64,000 nucleotides of DNA from Beta vulgaris subsp. vulgaris (GCF_026745355.1 NC_079204.1:3467103-3531102); one strand, 5' to 3'; shown: positions 45,608 through 58,456, counted from the stretch's first letter. Numbers and translations are program-made. Notes: a model not told the origin generated them from the letters alone.

Positions 45608-47184
45608 TAGATTTTTGTGCCCATAAATATGGTAAAACAAAACAATGTTTCAAGTAAAGCTCAATGTGATATGTTTCCTATGGTGTAAGTTATGGTAAAG
45701 GCCATGCATCTTAGATCATGCTATATGTGTGAGATTCAAGGCTTGTCATTTTCCTTGTGGACAATTTTGGGTACTTTTGTTCAACTTGTAAAAAAAATAA
45801 CTCAAAATTTTCTATAAATAAATTGCCTAATTGACCTATCATTTATCAATAGGAGCTTTTAGTTGCAAATTTATCAAACTTGTGCAAATGGAAACACACA
45901 TCACAAAAAATGTAATTATTTTATTAAGTAATATTCAGATTTAAATTTCTGTGAGTTGTTAACGCAAAGTGTTTATACCATCCACGATAACTATTTCTTA
46001 TTCCCATAACCTTACTATCTTTCAAAACCGATTTATTATGGACCCATTGTTCTCATAACCTGAATGATTCAACTATCTAGTGGTCGAATGAGTCACAAAA
46101 GTGACCAAAAGTTACATGGCTCGCTACTAACGTACACTAATCCTCCCAAACATGCCCAATTACGATATCTAATTGATAGGTTTCGTTAGTATGTATTAGC
46201 CTTCGATATGCATTTTTGTTACTATTCCCCCATCTACAATAATATCATTTGAGAATATAAGTTTATAAAATAGAATTGCAAAAATGTCAATTGAAAATTT
46301 TAAGCACCTTATGATTATTATGCCTCTTGATTTAACGATCATTTACTCAATTATTTATTTATTTCCTAACTAACCTAAAACTCATTATCACATAAACCAA
46401 CATTTGTAAAAAAACGATTATTATAGTATAATATTCATTTTGGAACGAATAAAATGAACAATATTCCACTTCTATACCCTATAGAAGTTGTTAACAATTT
46501 GTGTTGCTCTATTTGATTTCTATAAGATGACTAATTAATTGGTACTTTCCTATCTAAACTTTTCAACAATTTGCTTTATTATAAACCAAGAAATTTCAAA
46601 GCCTATAATTATAAAACGAAAAAAAAGAGTGATGAAGTTTCTTATAACAACCATAACAATAAATTCATACAAGAAAAAAAAAAATCACTCAAGTCAAAGA
46701 TAAAGTAAATTTAACCACTCAAATTCTAAAATCTTCATAACTTCAAAAATCTACATAAAATCATTAAAAAAATTCCCATCAACTTTTCTATAATTTTTCC
46801 CCCAATCATTCCTAATTTGAACCAAATTTTCAATGAAAAGACTAAGTATAAAATTCAATTGAGTAACAAAATAATTAAAAACACAAAAAATTGTCAAACA
46901 GCCGACCATCTAAAAAACACCCTTTGACCATTCCCACATCACGACCCAATCAAATCTCAGTCAACCCACTTCACAAAAACACATCAAACGGTCCAAAACT
47001 CATCATTCATCAAACAAAACTCACCATCTTGTCACCTTAAAATAAAAAGCTCCAAACTTTAAATGTCAACAACTTAAAACTTCTTCTTTCTCCCTCTAAT
47101 ACTTTGAAACTCTCCATCTTCATCTTCATCTTCATCTTCATCTTTCTTTCTCTCTCTAAAAATCTTCCATTAATTTGTCCAATC
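45608..47184. other. Upstream region of the kinase gene
   Basis: AT-rich DNA with no gene seen. The last few hundred bases should contain the promoter and 5' leader of the CDPK-related kinase; the leader just before the start is a CTTCATCTTCATCTTCATCT pyrimidine-rich repeat (47118-47143), common in plant 5' leaders. Confidence 0.5.
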
Positions 47185-50100
47185 ATGGGACACTGTTACA
47201 GCAAGAAAACAACATCATCAGTTGCAGTAAACGACGCCGTTACAGCCGTCGCCGGAGAAAACCCATCTCCGGCGGAGGTAAGTGCTCCAACGACGCCGTT
47301 TCAGAGCCCATATCCCGCCGGAATAAACCCATCTCCGGCGAGAACTCCGGGAAGAAGGCTTATGAAGTGGCCATTTCCGCCACCGTCGCCGGCGAAGCCG
47401 ATAATGGCGGCGTTCCGGCGACGGAGGAGAGAGAGTGGTGGGGCTACGCCGGAAAGAGTGATAGAGGAAGACCCAGCTGCGAGGAGAGAGAGAGAAGTAG
47501 AGAGAGAAAGAGAAAGAGGTTTAGACAAGAATTTTGGGTATTTGAAGAATTTTGGGGCTAAGTATGAGTTAGGGAAGGAAGTGGGTCGAGGGCATTTTGG
47601 TCATACTTGTTGGGCTAAAGGTAAAAAAGGGGATGTTAAGAATGTTGCTGTTGCTGTCAAGATTATTTCTAAAGCTAAGGTGCGGTGGTATGTCAGCTTG
47701 ATTACTGCATATGTATGTATGTATGTATGTGTGTGTGTATGTATGTATATATGAGTGTATAATGTAGGGTTTTTGAAATGTTTATTTGGTTGTTGAGATC
47801 TTATTTTAAGAAAAATGTGGGTGTTGAGTTTTTTTTGTTATGAAGAGATCTTGGGTTTGACTTATTATGAGTTTTAAATGATGAAAGGTGGACTATAGTC
47901 TATATGTGTATATGATAATATATTGGATGTTGGTTGTTGTTTTGTGTGGACTTGGATTATTTTTTGGGGGTTTAGACATGACTTTTGGGTATGATTTTTG
48001 AGTTTTGGATGATGAAATGTGGAGTATATTGATGGGTTATGCTTGATGCTTATGTAACATTGTTGAGAAGTCTGGTATAGTTGACTTGTTTGGTTGTGGA
48101 GTTGATTTGGGATTTTATGTTTTGTGGGTATGTTGTCATTTGGTTTGATTTATGTGGCTGAAGGTTTAGAATTGAGAAATATAGAATGTTGGTTTCGGCA
48201 TTGTGTTAGAGCGGAAAGAAAGATCATCTTGATGACATTTGGGAATGTGGATGATTAGATTCTCATTTTGACATGGTTGTGTGTCTTGTGGGTATGTTGT
48301 TTCGTGGTTTGGTCATTGACATACTTGTTATTCCCTAATTGTCGAGTTTCTGCAAATCATATAGAGTTTGAGGGTGGAAAGTTTGGTTTCTTGCGGAGAT
48401 TTGTTTACATATGATTCAAATGCTTTGGGTCCAAGCGCGCACTTGTATTTTTTGTAGTTGAATTAGTGTTTGGGTTATAATGTAGAGTATATGCAGCAAC
48501 GATTAACCAGAACAACAACAAATCTAGTGCGTACACAGTAAACGTAGTAGCACAGCTATCATCGTGTTGCTCTCACTTTAAGCATTATTTGATGATCTAT
48601 CTGAGTGAAGTTCTATTGATGTGTTTAATAAGTATTATTTATGAAGTAGGTTTTAGAATCTTCTTCAATCCTGTTCCTTTTAGACACTAAAGAGAATTGT
48701 AAATGAAATTGATGCCTCAGATGACTTCAGCAGTTGCAATCGAAGATGTCCGTAGGGAGGTGAAAATACTGAAAGCATTGTCTGGAAACCAGCATATGCT
48801 CAAATTTTATGATGCATTTGAGGATACTAACAATGTCTACTTAGTCATGGAGTAAGTGCTTCTTCTGAAATCCTATAATGCTTCATTCATGTTTCAACTT
48901 TTGAGTTTAATTGGCTTCTGTTCACAGTTCACATGATACAAGGTCTGAAGGAATTTGCAAATAATAGCATATTTCAGTAGTACCAAAAATTTGGATATAT
49001 CTTTAATAGGATTATTGTCAATTTGTCAACCATTATAACCTATGACACGATTTTCTCTGACCTTCAGACGTATGGAAGGATGCATATTAGTGACTTTAAT
49101 TTTACAACAGGAATCACAATAATTTACACGTGCTATTACATTCTAGTTTTCTGATGGGTTTTTTGACTTGCAGACTGTGTGAAGGTGGCGAGTTATTAGA
49201 TAGAATTTTGCAAAGGTAAACATCTGATGTAGTCTCATTTTCAAGACCTAGATAAGGGGGGATTTTGTAGGTTGAATCTCAGAACCGTTAGTTTGTTTAT
49301 TTTATAATTCAGAGGTGGAAAATACGAAGAGGAAGATGCCAAGGGGATTCTTGTGCAGATTCTATCTGCAGTTGCATTTTGCCATCTTCAGGGTGTTGTG
49401 CACCGTGATTTAAAGCCAGAGGTATGGAATAGTAAATGGTTGATTGGTTGCATAAAGTTACTTGGGAATAGTGTAACATAATTCCCTAATCTCCGTGCAA
49501 ACTATGATCCGTAAAAAGCGAATTATGGTCGATGTTCGTCTACTTTCTGCCCATTTTGGGCGAACCGCGAACTGAAAAAGCGAATTATGTTACACTGGGA
49601 TAGTGGTTTTATGCTTTTCTTTGAGGAATGATAGCTTGGAAGTTTGTTAACCACCAGAGGATCTTTTATTTCATGGCAGAATTTTCTTTTTGCTACGAAG
49701 GATGAGGATGCTCGCCTAAAGATTATAGATTTTGGTCTTTCTGATTATGTCAGGCCAGGTATGGTTGCTTCTTCTTTTGTTATTTGAGCTTGGCTACTAA
49801 ACAACCATTGTCATTCTTAGCCTCCCTCCCTCTCTAAATACTTTGGCTTCTTCATTTTTGTGCTGATAACCTAGCTGTTGTGCCAATTCATCTGCATTTT
49901 ATTATATTAGGCACCTTCACTTATTTGAGGCTGAACTTTGTTGCGTTGTGGGACACGTAAAGCTACTTGCAAATAGTGGAAGTATCTATTATGTGAAAAT
50001 ATGGGGTGGGGAAATCGGAATAGGGATCTTATTGAAGAGTAAGTTTTCAACTTAACCTATAACATTATGCGATCTAATTCAATTCTTCATTGATACAACT

Positions 50101-53100
50101 ATTATTCAAAATTAATTGATTGTAGGTCTTCCCCTAATAGGATTTTAACTAACCGTAATTACATGAAACCCCAATATTCTTGCATGCTGAAGCTAGAAAT
50201 ACTCAAATACATCAGCAATATCTCGCCACTTCAATCCTCTGAGCAACTATTCAATGACTGCATTTGGCATTAGACATACACCAGCATCTCTAGCCACCCA
50301 AATATACAATCGGGGTGATTTAACCTGGATTGTAATTTGTAAAACCTACAATTACAAAGTATAAGTAACATCCCCCTTTCAACATCTTGCCACTTTCTTT
50401 AGATTTTCTAAGCAATTAATGGTTTATTGTTATCAACCAAATAGAAGTACTTTATCAAGCAAACGCATTATTAGTACAATGAGATAATTAGGTGAATAAT
50501 AAATACTTAAGATAAAATGCAGGTCAAAGTGTTGAAAACTGAAGATATACTTTTCTTAGACGTGGGATTTAATTATCTATTACGTGGATTGAATTGACAT
50601 TGGTGTCTATTGTAGTCTGTAGATGCTGTGTAGCTTTCAGATAATGAAGTTATTCTTCATAAAAAGAAAGAAAGAATGTCTCATGAAATTTATTGCATGA
50701 CTTCAACTGATAACTATTTAGCTTTAAAGTTTAAACACTAACACTCTTAGTACAAACATAGAAGACCAAGATAACTCATTGCAGTTTCGCTGTTTCTTAG
50801 GTTCTTTTCTACCGTTTGATTCCACTTTCAGTACCTTCTAGGCAGTGTACCTTAATTTTTTTTAAAAATGATCCGTAACCTTGAGGGGTTTGGGGGAGGG
50901 AAAGAGCTTCTAATCATATCACTTTCCAAGAAAAGATAATATCTATTGAATGATGAAATTTACGATTTGAGGCTTTTGTATAATTCAAGTCAATTACTAG
51001 CTTGTGTGCATCACTTGACTTCCATTGACTTTGTAGATAAACTACTTCGCAATAGCTTGGGGGGCAGTAAATTTTTTATATCTATTCCTCCATTTTTATA
51101 CTTGTATATGGGTGATATCCCCTTGTTATCTTTTTGGTAGAACTCTTTATTACTCCTCATAACAAATAAATATAGAGTGACGAAGTCTTCCTTTGACAGC
51201 TAAAAACATGTATCATCTACATTAAGCCCCCTTAAAGTTGTGACAGTCCTTAAATTTAGCATCGAAAACCCTTCCAAGTTAGTTCCAAGGAAGTAGACAA
51301 CAGTTGATTTGTTAAAAAAATAGTTCCAGCACCAAAGTTCCAACATCTGTTTTAGCGTCTCTCCAAACATACTTGTTCTGAAAGTCTACAAAGCTTCTCA
51401 AAAACATAGAGAGAAGGACTAAGACCTCAGAGGCTCAAAAATAACAAAAAGTGTAAGAATAGACTTGAAAAGAACCGAGGTGCAACTTAAGAAGTAGTGA
51501 GACTGCTCAAAGTCAAATCTTCCTGAGCCCCAGTACTTTGACTCTTAGACACCCACTTGCAGGGCAAGGGTATGAGCCCGAGTAAAATGACAGTGGGCTC
51601 CTGACTTCGTGAACCACTAGTGCCACAAAGGCCTTTGGTGGTCTTATTGACGGAAAACCTGATAAAACTTGAGAAAGCCTGATTCAACCCTTCCTCAGCC
51701 TTCTGGTGTCAGGGTGTAAGGCTCCATCTCATGTTGAGTTTGTAGATGGATACTCTTCCTTTTTACTTTTTTCTTTCCTTCTGGAAGAGCTTTTTGTTGA
51801 GCTAGGCCCATAAACTCTTTTTTGGAGTTCTAAATATGAAATAGATGACCGAGGCCCTTCTAAATGGAGACAAGGCTAGGTCACTTGAATCGTATTTGGA
51901 TCAGTAAAGTAGTTGAAGTGGACAACTGGATTGACCCTAACATCAATATTCAAGTAGCTATCTAACTTCATATGGATTAGTAGGCTTAGTTTTCCAATTG
52001 AACTTAGTGGCCTTGCTGCCCGCCGCTAGCAGAAGCTAAGCCCTTTGGAGATTGTGCTAAACTGTTGCTTGTGGTTAATAGAAACTCTGCACTTCTGGAT
52101 GCTACTTATCAAACTTTGACCAGTAATGACTCTAAACCTATTAGTGAAGTCACTTAAAATTTTGGAGTTAATCTCTTAGACAAATCTGATACAATCTTTA
52201 GAAATAATTTTAAGTGATTGTTACCGGTCAGAGTAAAATATAGATAATGTACGTGCCTTATATTGTGAAACAGAGGGTTTATGACTCTGTGGTTCTTCGA
52301 TTATTTTTATGTATGGTATAGGGTCATTAAGATACTTTTATTGTGCAGATCATAGGCTTAATGATGTAGTTGGTAGTGCCTACTATGTTGCACCTGAAGT
52401 GCTTCATAGAGCATATAATGTGGAGGCAGATATGTGGAGTGTTGGTGTCATAACATACATCTTGTTATGTGGAAGCCGGCCTTTTTGGGCACGAACTGAA
52501 TCAGGAATATTCCGTTCTGTGCTGAGGGCTGAACCTAATTTTGATGATACACCTTGGCCCAACATATCACCGGAGGGTAAAGATTTTGTCAAACGGCTAC
52601 TGAACAAGGACCATAGGAAAAGGATGACGGCGGCGCAAGCACTTGGTGAGTATTTTGATGGCTTAGGCCTTAGGTTAATAAAAAAGCTGATGTCTTCTCT
52701 TATATGAAATGTGAACTTACATTTCTAACATAATGACTGATGACATTGTATGCAGCTCATCCATGGTTACGAGATGAAAACACACGCCTTCCTTTAGATG
52801 TTTTCCCCTTCAAGTTGGTGAAGTCATATTTTCGTGCTACACCTCTCAAACGTGCAGCACTAAAGGTGAGAACCATAGTCAATGATGCGCACCCACTCTT
52901 TGTAGATTTGGCATGTCACAAGCTTATACTCCTTCCATCCGATATAAACTTCAAATTTGCTTCTTTTAGAGTCAAACCTCATTTGACCATGAATTCTTCC
53001 CAATATATAAGAATAAACCTAGTAATGTGGGATTGATAAGGCCTAAGGGGTGTCTTGGAGACTGAGATAGTAAATGAGAAGTTTATGATGGGACTGGGGG

Positions 53101-54635
53101 AGTACTAAATTAGTTTAACACCACATTATAAGAATATCTAGAGGATTAGTAAATTCATGGCTCCTTAGATTCATGTCACTTCCACTAGCTTTCTAAAAGA
53201 AAACAACGTGAGAATGTTATTATAACTATAAAAGTTTGGAGCGCTATACTCCCTACTCAATCTTAGTTAGATGAAGAATGCTGATTCAATGAAACAATCT
53301 TCAGGGCTCAAAAAGAGGTAGCAAAACCTTGACTCATTCTTGTTGCTTAATAAAATGTATCATTTATCTCCATAAATTGCTTTCCTTAGGATAAAACTAA
53401 AGGGAAAGATCAGGAGGCAAGCGATTTAAGAGCCTAGCATCCATGATAGTAATTCATTGGATTATAATAAGTTCCTAGAAAAGTAATTGCACTACTAGTT
53501 GTCTACAATGCGCTATGAAAATTGCCAAGTTGTAACTGAAAATTGACTCTCAACCACGAAGATGTTGCCTATTGTTGTCACCTGTTGATCCCCAATCTTG
53601 TTACGGGCTCCTTAGCTGATTTAGTACATGCAACCCGACTTAGAAATCACCTATCTTCTGTTCATTGCTCTTTGAAGATAAATATGATCTCATCATCTGT
53701 CTATTGTTGGACACTATAAAAGTTGGTATAAGCTCTACTTGTAATTGCAGGCTCTTTCAAAAGCTCTGACAGATAACGAGCTCTTTTACATCAAAGAGCA
53801 GTTTAAGCTCCTAGAGCCAAAGGATGGTTGTGTCTCTCTCGAGAATTTTAAGTCGGTAAGTGGAAAATCCTCACCCCTGAATTCCTAATTACTCTTCTCA
53901 GATAAACAAAATTCTAATTTAGCTTTGTTTATTATCATGTGATTATCTATAGGCTCTAATGAGAAATGCAACTGATGCTATGAAAGACGCCAGAGTTGTT
54001 GAAGTTTTGACTATGGTAAGACAGTTTGGTATATTTAAGCTACCCATTTAACAAAGGTTTGATGTATGAATATTTAGCTTCTGCTGTAGATTCTACATTG
54101 TTTTCTTTTTTCAGGGGCTGATAGATTATTAATGTGATGTTCTGGAAGTTATGTTAATGAAACCAAAGTTGCATTTTTCATCACTGATAACATTGAAACC
54201 AAATAGTCATGAAGTCAAGCTTATTATTTAAGCCTTTTGAATGTAGATGGAACCATTTTATATCAAGAAGATGGATTTTGAAGAGTTCTGTGTTGCGGCA
54301 ATCAGTGTATATCAGGTTGAGGCTCTCGAAGATTGGGATAAAATTGCCACCACTGCGTTTCAGTATTTTGACCAGGAAGGTAATCGTAGGATCTCGGTCG
54401 AGGACTTGACCAGGGTAAGCACTTAGTTTATCAACTTTCTCCGACTCCTTCTGTCACTAGTGATCGCTTTCTGACAAATTTCATGTATCATGCACAGGAA
54501 ATGAACTTAGGTCCCACAGCTCATGCTTTAGTTAAGGATTGGATACGAAGCTCTGATGGACATATCAATTTTATTGGTTTCACCAAATTCTTGCACGGTG
54601 TTACAATACGAAGCTCCAATACAAGACGTCAATAG
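47185..54635 (+). CDS. CDPK-related protein kinase (CRK), 11 exons
   Basis: Exons: 47185-47679, 48721-48851, 49174-49215, 49313-49421, 49680-49758, 52349-52645, 52756-52865, 53751-53855, 53953-54015, 54247-54414, 54498-54635; 578 residues. The start MGHCYSKK carries a Gly2 myristoylation and Cys4 palmitoylation context; an upstream in-frame ATG at about 47104 would bury it and is rejected. A Pro-rich variable region is followed by the kinase domain (about 127-388): P-loop GRGHFG (134-139), Lys159, HRDLKPEN (253-260), DFGLSD (276-281), APE (300-302). The C-terminus has CDPK-like EF-hand regions that have lost key acidic ligands ([28 protein letters not shown]), the mark of CRKs, which respond to calmodulin more than to calcium directly. 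Membrane-associated Ser/Thr signalling is inferred from the family. Intron 5 is 2.6 kb. Confidence 0.94.
47710..47752 (+). repeat. ATGT/GT microsatellite in kinase intron 1
   Basis: Repeats of ATGT followed by GT and again ATGT lie just downstream of the exon 1 donor (AAG|GTGCGG at 47680). Likely length-polymorphic; no coding role. Confidence 0.9.
49470..49596. mobile_element. Short foldback insertion in kinase intron 4
   Basis: Perfect 15-bp inverted ends, AGTGTAACATAATTC (49470-49484) and GAATTATGTTACACT (49582-49596), enclose about 100 bp that also contains two direct copies of AAAAAGCGAATTATG. Similar GGGA-containing flanks are present on both sides but not as an exact duplication. It looks like a small MITE in the intron between the HRD exon and the DFG exon. 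Confidence 0.6.
49759..52348 (+). other. 2.6-kb intron 5 of the kinase gene
   Basis: It separates the DFG exon from the APE exon. I see no nested gene. A minus-strand frame at 51487-51687 has no recognisable domain. The length exceeds the usual CRK intron and is presumably due to old insertions that I cannot classify. Confidence 0.6.
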
Positions 54636-55621
54636 CTTTTGAGTACTAGTAGTTTACTTGCAGGGTATTAAAGCACACTTCCGTCTATTTCTAATACTGT
54701 ATTATCAATGATACGGAGTGATGGGGTTAAGCAACCCCTTGGTGGGGAGCATTTGAGCTTCCCCTACCTCCGCCCCCCAATTTTGTCACCTCTGATGTTG
54801 TAAATTCTCAATGTGGGGGGATGCATATATACTTAGTAAGATTGGGCAAATCTGATTGTAACATTCAGCTGTTTCATACAGCCTGTAAATTAGTTGTTGC
54901 AGCATAAAATCTGATGCTTGAAGGTTTTCTGAGAAACTTGAGACTTTTAATGCAAGGGACCCTAGAGGCCTAGACAAACGTTATCGAGTACGACACATTA
55001 GGTATCATATCTTAGACAACAGTACAACCTAACAGGCTCGACTTCATAGATGTACTTGGGTGTAAAGTAAAACTTTTAAGAAAATTCTACTGAGATGTAT
55101 GTGCTAGAATACCTTCCAAGTTCCAAGATAATATGTGCAAACTTTACGGCAAAGATGACCAAACAAAATCATTATTACATGCTTAAAGAAAATTCTAGCA
55201 GTGTACTAACTCCACCGTCCAGATGTCATGTGTGGTAGCTAAGCTGCACAACCAAATACTTGGAGTTTTATCAAACATAACATATAATTGCAATCTTTAT
55301 AGTATGGACAATATTTCATGCAAAGAATAATACAATATCCTCAAACTTTGGAAAGCAACTCATCCATATAATGTGCAACCTTGCCAAAACACAACAATGT
55401 ATGAATCAAGTAGTCGGCTTGATTGGTTTTGGGACTGAACCCTTATATATTCGGTTATTTTCGTGTGAACATATAAGAAACACTGTTATAGTTGATTGGT
55501 TTTGAAAAATATTAATGGTTTATATTAGGGATTATGACTTAAAAAATTATTTGTATTGACTATATCTTTAATTATGAGAAGTTAAAATAATAAGATAGCT
55601 ATTAATATGGTAGGCAAGTAC
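54636..55621. other. 3' untranslated and downstream region of the kinase gene
   Basis: No gene seen. The first 300-400 bp probably form the kinase 3'UTR. The following DNA is AT-rich and unremarkable up to the Tourist-like element. Confidence 0.5.
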
Positions 55622-55624
55622 TTA

Positions 55625-55893
55625 GGGCCTGTTCTCTTCGGCATAAAACAGCTGAACTGAACTGAACTAAACTGAATTGAACTGAACTGATCCGAACTGA
55701 ACTGATCTGAACTGAATCGAACTGAATTGAACTGAAATGAATAGTGATATGTGAGAGTAAAAGTATTGTCAAGAGCTGAACTGAACTGGTCTGAACTGAA
55801 CTGATCAGAACTGAATTGAACTAAACTGAATTGAACTGAACTGAACTGAATTGAACTGAACTGAACTGAAAATAAGCTGGAAAGAACATGCCC
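55625..55893. mobile_element. Tourist-like MITE filled with a GAACT array
   Basis: TTA flanks both sides (55622-55624, 55894-55896). The ends GGGCCTGTTCTCTTC and (complement) GGGCATGTTCTTTCC are related to the outer element at 13900-14948. Most of the interior is a degenerate tandem array of the pentamer GAACT (GAACTGAACTGAACTGAATT and variants), broken in the middle by about 45 bp of unique sequence containing GAGAGTAAAAGTATTGTC. Confidence 0.85.
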
Positions 55894-55896
55894 TTA

Positions 55897-57097
55897 ATCA
55901 TGCTGACAATTCTCATCGAGTATGGGTTTAAGTTTTCTTCATGACATGTTTAAAATATATAAAAAATTATGTCAAGATATCAGGTTGCATTAAATTTGGA
56001 TATTTTAGGTTCAGGTTATGCTAACAATTGGAAGTTGCTAACTTTATCAGCATGTGATATGTCTATTGAAAGTGTTGGGGTGCTAAGTGCAACTGTGAAA
56101 GTGCCAATACATGACAATTAAGGATACAATTAATTGTCTTCTTCAAAAATCCTGAGTCCTGACCTTGTTTCTTTTGTGGTGTAGAGAATATAAATTTTGG
56201 CCCCATTTTGGTGTACTAAGTCAAGCCAGATCTGAAACATGGTGGGGAATTGGCTAACACCTATGCCTTCTTTGTGCAAGTTTTTCAACAGACAGATTGT
56301 TTGTACATATCAACAAAAAAAGCTTTTTTCAAATATTTTAAACCGTTGTTAACATTTTTTTGCTTATAAGAGTAACCACGGTTTTTTATAGGAGTGTCAC
56401 CCGTTATTGTTAAAATTAACCACATACTCATACAAGTAACTCCATTTGGTCATAAGAATAATTCCATCTGTTCATAAGATCAGTAACTCCATTTGTTCAT
56501 AAGGGTTTGTCCATAAGGGTCAACTTCAAAAGGTCATATCTCACAATAAACTTAATATTTGGTAATATTTAAGTTAGAGATAAGATTTGGCTCGATAGCT
56601 TTCCAACGCCTAGTCAAAAGCTCGATTTTGATGAGAAATGAGTGAGATATGACTTTTTGAAAATGAGCTGACTGGCTGATAGGGTGTTGCGCACGACCAC
56701 ACTTGTAAACGCGCTGAAACAACTTTTGTTGGTGATTAGAAGAAAAAAAAATTATAGAATGGGTTCAAATTGGGCAATGATTTGTCAAGTTGGATAACAT
56801 CTATTTCCTAGACAAAAGTAAAGGTTGGGTAATATGATAAATTGCTATAATTTTGTTTTTTGAAGTGATAAATTGATATAATTGTGTTTCTGATCAGCAC
56901 CCATTTAGTTCTTGCTCTCTTTTCATCCATCTCTGATAAAGTTAAAGAATACTTCTATGAGACTTTAATACTATAGCATATTGGATATATAAATCCATCC
57001 TTTGTTTATTCTTAATTTGAAATTGCACCATAAGAATTTATAGCGTTTCACTCTATGCATATTTCCGATATATTAACTTCTTTTAGAATACTTTTAA
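55897..57097. other. Gene-free DNA
   Basis: No gene recognised. A stretch at about 56590-56720 (AGCTTTCCAACGCCTAGTC) recalls leader sequences of LTR retrotransposons and resembles 43600-43720; no polyprotein remains. Confidence 0.35.
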
Positions 57098-57282
57098 GGA
57101 AAATGATATACGTAGCCCTTAGGGCTATGTATAAGGTGCTTAAAATGGAAATAAAATATTGAATCAAACATTTATTACCTCAATTGACGTGAAAATGTGT
57201 CTTGAATTTTTAAACTGTTTCCATTTAAAGAAATGTATTCAATGCTTATATGTAGCCCTAAGGGCTACATATAACATTACCC
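57098..57282. mobile_element. Foldback MITE with palindromic ends
   Basis: The left end AATGATATACGTAGCCCTTA and the complement of the right end (AATGTTATATGTAGCCCTTA) match over about 35 bp. Each end is itself a palindrome around TAGCCCTTAGGGCTA, so each can fold alone or pair with the other. It directly abuts the long inverted repeat at 57283. Superfamily unknown. Confidence 0.7.
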
Positions 57283-57606
57283 ATATATATACTTGTTTAA
57301 GTCTTTTTAGTTAATTATAATTATTACAAGACTTTATCATATTTTATTTGAAATACTATTAGACAACAAAGTTTGAGTGTATTGATGTTTAAACTCTTAC
57401 TTTTCATTTCAAAAATCACGTGTTCGATACCTTGCACTTACACTTTTTTAAGTGCAAGGTATCGAACACGTGACTTTTGAAATGAAAAGTAAGAGTTTAA
57501 ACATCAATACACTCAAACTTTGTTGTCTAATAGTATTTCAAATAAAATATGATAAAGTCTTGTAATAATTATAATTAACTAAAAAGACTTAAACAAGTAT
57601 ATATAT
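57283..57606. repeat. Near-perfect 158-bp inverted repeat with 8-base loop
   Basis: Positions 57283-57440 are the reverse complement of 57449-57606, with one mismatch that I could find (57415 A against 57474 C). The spacer is 57441-57448. The inner part of each arm holds CACGTGTTCGATACCTTGCA, which contains a B-box-like GTTCGATACC, so the arms may derive from a tRNA-related retroposon. A transcript from either strand would form a 158-bp hairpin, a good substrate for Dicer-like enzymes. Confidence 0.97.
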
Positions 57607-57790
57607 CTCTAACACTCTTATTACATAACTTACTAGAGAATATTGATATCATATTACTTGAATTTTTCAATTTCTTAATGGATAAAAAATACGAAAAGTA
57701 GCAAAATAAATTATGAAATTTAAAAATGATAACATATTTATTTATTATAACTGACCCCGGGAATTACCCGGGCAAAAAAAAAAAAACTAG
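57606..57790 (+). mobile_element. Helitron-like 3' end
   Basis: The plus strand has the hairpin CCCGGGAATTACCCGGG, then an A-run and CTAG followed by T (57787-57791), a typical Helitron terminus. A possible start, A-TCTCTAACACTCTTATTAC, is at 57606, right at the edge of the inverted repeat; that left border is uncertain. Confidence 0.5.
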
Positions 57791-58453
57791 TTGATAACTA
57801 TAAATAGTAATGATAAAAGTTTTGTTTTGATTGGTATGTGATAGAGAATAGATATTTGACCGAGTGATAAAGTTTTATACTCACAACCTCTAGGTTGCAT
57901 TGTGTATGAAACCAAACCTCTCCTAGAGACAATTTAGGTATGGGGATTTCCTTACCTTCCTCCTATAGTAAAGAGTCTTGCCGACGTAATTTACCTAGTT
58001 TGACTTAAGAAAAGTCTCGTTTTAATAGGACATTTCATCTTACCAACCTAATAAAAAGTCTATCATACAAGAAATTTTCCATCTACCCTTGCTCAATTGA
58101 AATTTACCAAGTATAAAAGTCTATCTTCCATATATAACTTGTCCACTAGCCAAAAACTTCCCCAAAAGAAATTATGGTAGCAATTGAGATTGAGTACTAG
58201 ATCAATTAGAAAAGTCTTGCTAGTGTAGAGTCTGTTTTAGTAAAATTGTACTATACCCTTAATTATACGGGATCAGGCAATGTTACAAGTTTTCAAGACA
58301 TTAGCAGTAATCTTAAATTATTATGCTGAATTAAGATGATGCTTTGATGATCCTGCATGATGCATTACGTAGTAAAATAGACCAACAAAAACTGCCAAAA
58401 TAATGGAGCAAATAATTACAGAAGTAAACAAACAAATACTCCTGGTAGAATAG
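57791..58453. other. Gene-free DNA, possible SINE remnant
   Basis: No gene seen. About 57840-58030 has wording like a tRNA-derived SINE (TTGACCGAGTGATAAAGTTT ... TATGAAACCAAACCTC), but no clear B box, tail or duplication. Confidence 0.3.
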
Positions 58454-58456
58454 TTA

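Noticed and set aside
47104..47184. Upstream start of the kinase frame
   Set aside because: It reads a CTTCAT repeat as FIFIFIF and would destroy the Gly2 myristoylation context of MGHCYSKK.
51487..51687. Minus-strand frame inside kinase intron 5
   Set aside because: No domain or splice context; nothing links it to a transposon protein with confidence.
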